Below the pieces are notes generated by a model, which saw only the letters and a list, made by a program, of their open reading frames with translations, was not told the DNA's origin and did no database searches. A stretch of 64,000 bases of DNA, taken from the NCBI RefSeq assembly GCF_028583425.1, contig NC_072792.1, positions 160,648,676 through 160,712,675 on the forward strand, given 5' to 3'. Both the position numbers and the translations under genes were made by a program. The stretch is from Eublepharis macularius. Taxonomy: Eukaryota > Chordata > Lepidosauria > Squamata > Eublepharidae. Positions 59,627 to 64,000 of this stretch are shown here, in pieces (the first letter of the stretch is position 1; every line of letters begins with the position of its first letter).

Positions 59627-60581
59627 TATGGGACTAGGGGTGTGTGATCCAGGATTCGTGATCCAGCTAAATAGCAGGATTTATGCTGAACATAATCTGG
59701 CTATGCTGGATCACATTGGAGAATCCTGGATCAGATCCAGGAATCTGGACTCCGATGGGTCAGATTATTTGTCCACAGAGGCAGCCACAGCAGAGGTGCA
59801 GCAAGAAGGCGGCAGGCAACACAGGGCTCTCCTCCACTTTGTAAAGTGAAGGCAAGCTCGGCGTCATGGCAGGAGAGCTGCGCAAGGCTGGCGGGCAGGA
59901 GGAGAGTGGCTCAAAGCTGGCAGGGGACAGGCAGAATGGATTCCCATCCCATCTTGCCCCTCCACCCCTGCCCGAGCTCCAAAAGAGCCCGTCAAGCCAC
60001 CAGAAGCAGCCTTTTAAACTGCACAACTCCAGCAAATTTCTCCATTTTGCTTCAGTTGGGGGGGGGGGCTCTCTGGTTTGACATTGGGTCCCCTGCTTCA
60101 TTTTGGTTTTGTTGGGCTTTGTTGGTTCAGCTTGCATTGGGAGGACTTGTATTTGGGACTTACTTTTGGACAGGGGTTGCCTTTGCTTAAGGCTTCCCTT
60201 TGCCTGGAAAGCCTTGAAAATGTTTCCCTCATAGGAAACAATGAAGAGTGGCTCAGGGCAGCTCGTTCAGGGGCCTATAGAATTGGACACCAGAGCTCAA
60301 TCTTCCTGAAATTTGGGGTGGTGGTGGTGATGGTATTTAGTGAAGGAGTACGTTCCTGGAAATTTGGTGGAGTTTGCTTGAAAAATGACCCCCCCCAACC
60401 CAGCCCCTGGATAGTTTCTGCCATTAGTCCTCATAGAGAATAATGGCTGGATACATTTGAGTTTCTCTAAAAAGATTAGAGAAATTGACTTGGATTTCAG
60501 AGATTCTCAGTTTTTTGGGGATCCCTGAAACCCAAATCCAGATCACCCAAAAAGTTTTTGGTGCCCACCCCTATATGGGAG
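59627..60581. mobile_element. hAT-like non-autonomous transposon, about 0.94 kb
   Basis: The ends TAGGGGTGTG and the complement of CACCCCTA are inverted. Flanks TATGGGAC / TATGGGAG are an 8-bp target duplication with one mismatch. The body contains 'gatccag', 'ctggatc'-type repeats and a G-run at 60059-60069. A related right end lies at 63640-63812. Confidence 0.6.
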
Positions 60582-62639
60582 CTCAAAGATTAAAGTGCAG
60601 CATGAAGAATATGCATAGACCAGAAACCACATTTTCAAAAAGATTTCATCCAATGAGCTGTTCATGCTAATTAAAAAGGTGTATTGTCAATATTAGAATG
60701 CAGTGACCTTGTATTACCAAGTGTACAGCATGTACCATTGATTACTGCCAGCCCCACCCATCATATCCTGCCACTTTTTTGATGCTGGGAGCAGATCAGA
60801 CAGAGACCCATGGGCTTCCCAAGTCAAACTGGAATCCAGCAGGGTGTGTTACTCCCCTGTTTCTATCCCTATGCAAGCTCCCATGCTCTGATATACAAAC
60901 CCTGCCCTGAACCTCAAATTAACTCTCATTGGTGGTAGCCAAATCAGTAGGCATGGCTTCTGGCACCTCCTCTTGATGAACTATATATCCTGATTTATTT
61001 ATTTTTTTGCTTTTGAGCCAGAATGCAGCAGAAAGCTTCTTGCTGCTACAGCAGCATAATCAATCGCCCTGTGCCCATGGGCTTATGGAAGGGCTTGGGC
61101 TAAGTCAGTGATAGTCTTTGTTGCTGCAGATCCATCTTGTCCTATCACAAAGAGCTTTGAACCTCCCCTGTTTGCAAAGCAGCTTTCCACGTTCAAGGGC
61201 AAGTACCACCCAGGCTTCCAGAATTAGTTGCCCAATTCTTTATACTCTGTCTCATGTCTTCCTCTACTGATGGAAACCATTTTTTGGTTGGTAATCTAAA
61301 ACTGGGTAGGTGGCAGCCTACTTCCTTTAATTTTCACCATCATGCTGTCAGCGATACCATAATCTGTGGTCAAACCAGGATAATGCAAGATGTCACAGTA
61401 ACCAATTCATATATAGGGCAACAAAGATACTATACTTGTGTCATCCAAGTCAGACCCACCCAGACATGCACAGTTTTTGTGTGCAATAAACAAAGGTTCA
61501 CAGTATACTACAAATCTCATGTTTTCCTGAGAGTCATATCTGGGGTCCAGGATGCCTCAAAGCAATTGGAAGTGCCCCACTACTGATGCAGTCGTGATGG
61601 GAAAAGTTTTGGGGGTTTCTTTTTTTATTTTAAGCATCTGATTATAGATTAATTGCCAATACTGATGGTGGGTTTTTCTTTTAAATGATGGTAGTTGATA
61701 GGGATGTCTTTTTGGGATTTTGGTTAGTTCTTTTTAGTAATTTGTGTCTGTTTCTTTAGTACATTTGGTATATGTTTAGAAGCATAGACTTTTGTGTTGT
61801 CTTGGCCTTTCCTAATAACTGATAATAACAAGATTTCTGGTAGTTTCAGAATAGGCGATACCTTAAATACCTCGCTTTGTTGGTAAGGCACATGAGAATT
61901 TTTTAGTGTTCTGCTGCATTCTAAACTCAGATCTTCTAATAAGCATAAAGAGCGTGAACCAACTCAGATGAAGATGTGGCCAAGGGTAAACAGGAAGTCA
62001 ATAATGAGAAGCTCTGAAAAAAACAATACCAGAGTAGAGAGGAAATAATTGGCAATCCAGGACACTTTTATTAGCTTCCCAGCATTCACTTCTCTAATTA
62101 TGTCAATATCTGGTGTTTTTGCATCACACCTTAACTCTGTGTAGACTAGTATCTATAAATCATCATCCTAATTGTAATATAGTTAGCTCTGAGCTATAAG
62201 ATTAGCAGAAAAATCAATTTTTGCTTTCAAGGACTGTGCTGGACTTAATTGTGCCTCAGTTCAGTGGGGCTGACAGTAAAATAAAGAAGAATCTTGCCCT
62301 AGGTTATGTTAGTAAAGGCCTCTGTAATAAGATGACTTTATCTATATATATCGAGCGGTCACAGTTTATTTTGACTAATACTCCCACCCCGCTCACATTT
62401 ATTTTATGTTGTGTAAAGGAAGAACATTTGGGGCTAATAGGCTGCTGATGTGTGACTGTCCATCCATTAATGGTTGTGTGGGTAATACCAGATGGACAAC
62501 ATTTGGATGAATCAAGCCATATATTGTGCCAGTTCAAGTAGTACCTCCCATAGAGGTAAGAGAGACAGCTTTGTTATCCAGCTTCTGTAAAGGCTGTAAG
62601 ACATTCAAGCAGCCATTCAGTCTGCGAATGGAGTGGAGT
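60582..62639. other. Intron 10, unassigned
   Basis: No exon of CWF19L2 or repeat could be assigned. A 110-codon open frame at 61254-61586 has no recognisable family. Confidence 0.4.
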
Positions 62640-63110
62640 GACAGATGTATCAGCACCTGTTGCTTGTACATAAGGGCCCTGCTGGATGACACCAATGGTC
62701 CATCTCGTCCAGCATCCTCTTCCCCACAGTGGCCAGTTTCCCTGGAGGGCCAGCGACAGAACACAGGGGATGAGGCCATCCCTTGATGTTGTCTCCTAGA
62801 ACTAGCATTCAGATGTTTGCTAGTGGGGGTTCTCTTTGGTCATATGCTCAAAACACTCATCCTGTAAGCTTCAGTGCCAGCAATTAGACACTGTGCTTAG
62901 TCCTGTACTAAAAATGAGCTAATAACTGCTGAAGGATCTATCCTCTATGATTCTGTCTAATCCCCTTGAAAAACCATCTATGTTAGCAGCGATCACTTAA
63001 TCCTGTGATAGGGAATTCCATAATTTAATCACTTTAGTAAAGAAATATTTTGGTTTTAATTTCTGATTGGTTCTAACAATAAATGTTATTGATTTGTAGC
63101 ATTCTCTCCT
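62640..63110 (-). repeat. CR1-like LINE fragment
   Basis: 'gccctgctggatgacaccaatggtccatctcgtccagca' type text, 'ccttgaaaaaccatctatg' and 'gggaattccataatttaat' follow the complement of CR1-family 3' regions. Confidence 0.6.
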
Positions 63111-63639
63111 GTTGTTTGAGGCTCTCCTTCCACTGCCACCCCTCTCTGGTTGTCTGTGGTGCTGTTGGCTTCCCAGGACAGGTGTCCTCAGGCCTCAGAA
63201 GGGCAGAGACAAGGTAGAACAAAACAAACGGGTCCGGTCATTGGAGAAAAATAGTCATGACATTTATTTCTACCATTTAGATTAAATCTTAGCATATATA
63301 GTAAGCAAGGAAAGCCCACCAGAACCTCATTGATGCAATGGAGCCAACATCAAACCAGAGTCTCACCAGAACCAATGTCAAACCAGAGTGTCCCCAAAAC
63401 CCATAGTCAAACCAGAAAATCTCAGCAGAACAAAACTGAAGCAAAAACATTATTGCAATTCCAACAGAAACAACCTCAAATCAGAGAATCTTGGGAAGCC
63501 TGCAAAGGTGGGGACTCGTTCACACAGTCTCCCTCCCTCCTGCCTCACTTCCTCCTCCCCTGGGGTGTGCGTGTGCGTGGAAAGCCTTAGAAAGAAGAAA
63601 AAGGAGCTTGCAGAAGCAGCCAGCTTTAAAATGTCTGGA

Positions 63640-63812
63640 ATTGCATTTGCTGAATAAACCCAAATGTATTTGGATGTAGCTGGAATTAAGGTATTTGGAA
63701 TTCCCAGATATGTTCAGGATTCTCTAAAGTTATTCGGTATATCTGGATAATCCCAATAAGGCATTATCTGGATATATATTCAGTACAAATAGCAAATTGC
63801 ACACCCCTCGTG
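63640..63812. repeat. hAT-like MITE right end
   Basis: Repeated 'tatctggata', 'ggaattcccagatat'-type text ends in 'gcaaattgcacacccct', matching the terminus type of 59635-60573. The left end was not found. Confidence 0.45.
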
Positions 63813-64000
63813 AAAGCATGTACCAGCTGCCTCTCCCTGTGCTTCCTCCTCAGCCCTCTCAGGAACCTGCTTTTAAAGGCTTCCCCCTTTCTGCCTCCCT
63901 GGATTTCCTCTCAATCCCCACCCAGCCTCCTGAGTGGCCCTTTTCCTGGCCTATCCAAGGGGAGGGCTTGGTAAATTCTGCAGTTTCTTGGCCCCTTCTA

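Noticed and set aside
61254-61586. 110-codon open frame in intron 10
   Set aside because: No domain, no splice context and ordinary intron composition.

Overview
The window looks like vertebrate nuclear DNA, most likely from a squamate reptile. The basis is the repeat set: BovB/RTE LINE 3' ends, 5S-rRNA-derived SINEs of the Sauria type, several tRNA-derived SINEs, CR1 and L2-like LINE pieces, a DIRS element, Penelope-like repeats, hAT MITEs and a Ty3/gypsy chromovirus. The species cannot be named from sequence alone.

One host gene is recognisable: the 5' half of CWF19L2, a CWF19-family factor of the late spliceosome, on the + strand. Ten coding exons run from the ATG at 14196 to a donor at 59159 and encode about 558 residues. 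The C-terminal CwfJ domains must lie right of the window. The promoter (about 13960-14195) is CpG-rich and carries an RFX-type X-box, a CRE-like site and a CCAAT box. Intron 1 is about 21.6 kb and holds much of the mobile DNA.

Layout. 1-5686: upstream DNA with a BovB fragment, tRNA SINEs and a repeat flanked by a 15-bp target duplication. 5687-10999: a decayed DIRS-type retrotransposon in minus orientation, with inverted termini, an internal complementary region and fragments of RT, RNase H and tyrosine recombinase. 11000-13960: L2-like, Penelope-like and MITE repeats. 14196-35879: exon 1 and intron 1. This intron contains a candidate solo LTR (24262-24878) and, at 26246-33131, a complete Ty3/gypsy element antisense to the gene. 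35880-59159: exons 2-10, with CR1, L2-like, hAT and Penelope-like insertions in the introns. 59160-64000: intron 10 with hAT and CR1-like pieces.

The most notable item is the Ty3/gypsy element. Its two 414-bp LTRs appear identical, it has a 5-bp target duplication, and gag and pol are open. Pol ends in a chromodomain. In place of a tRNA-type primer site it has 11 nt exactly complementary to its own LTR, which suggests Tf1/sushi-like self-priming. A GGGAAAC slippery heptamer stands 5 nt before a perfect 10-bp hairpin at the gag/pol overlap, indicating -1 frameshifting. Second is a fold-back Penelope-like insertion at 45970-46180 that contains a complete hammerhead-ribozyme core.
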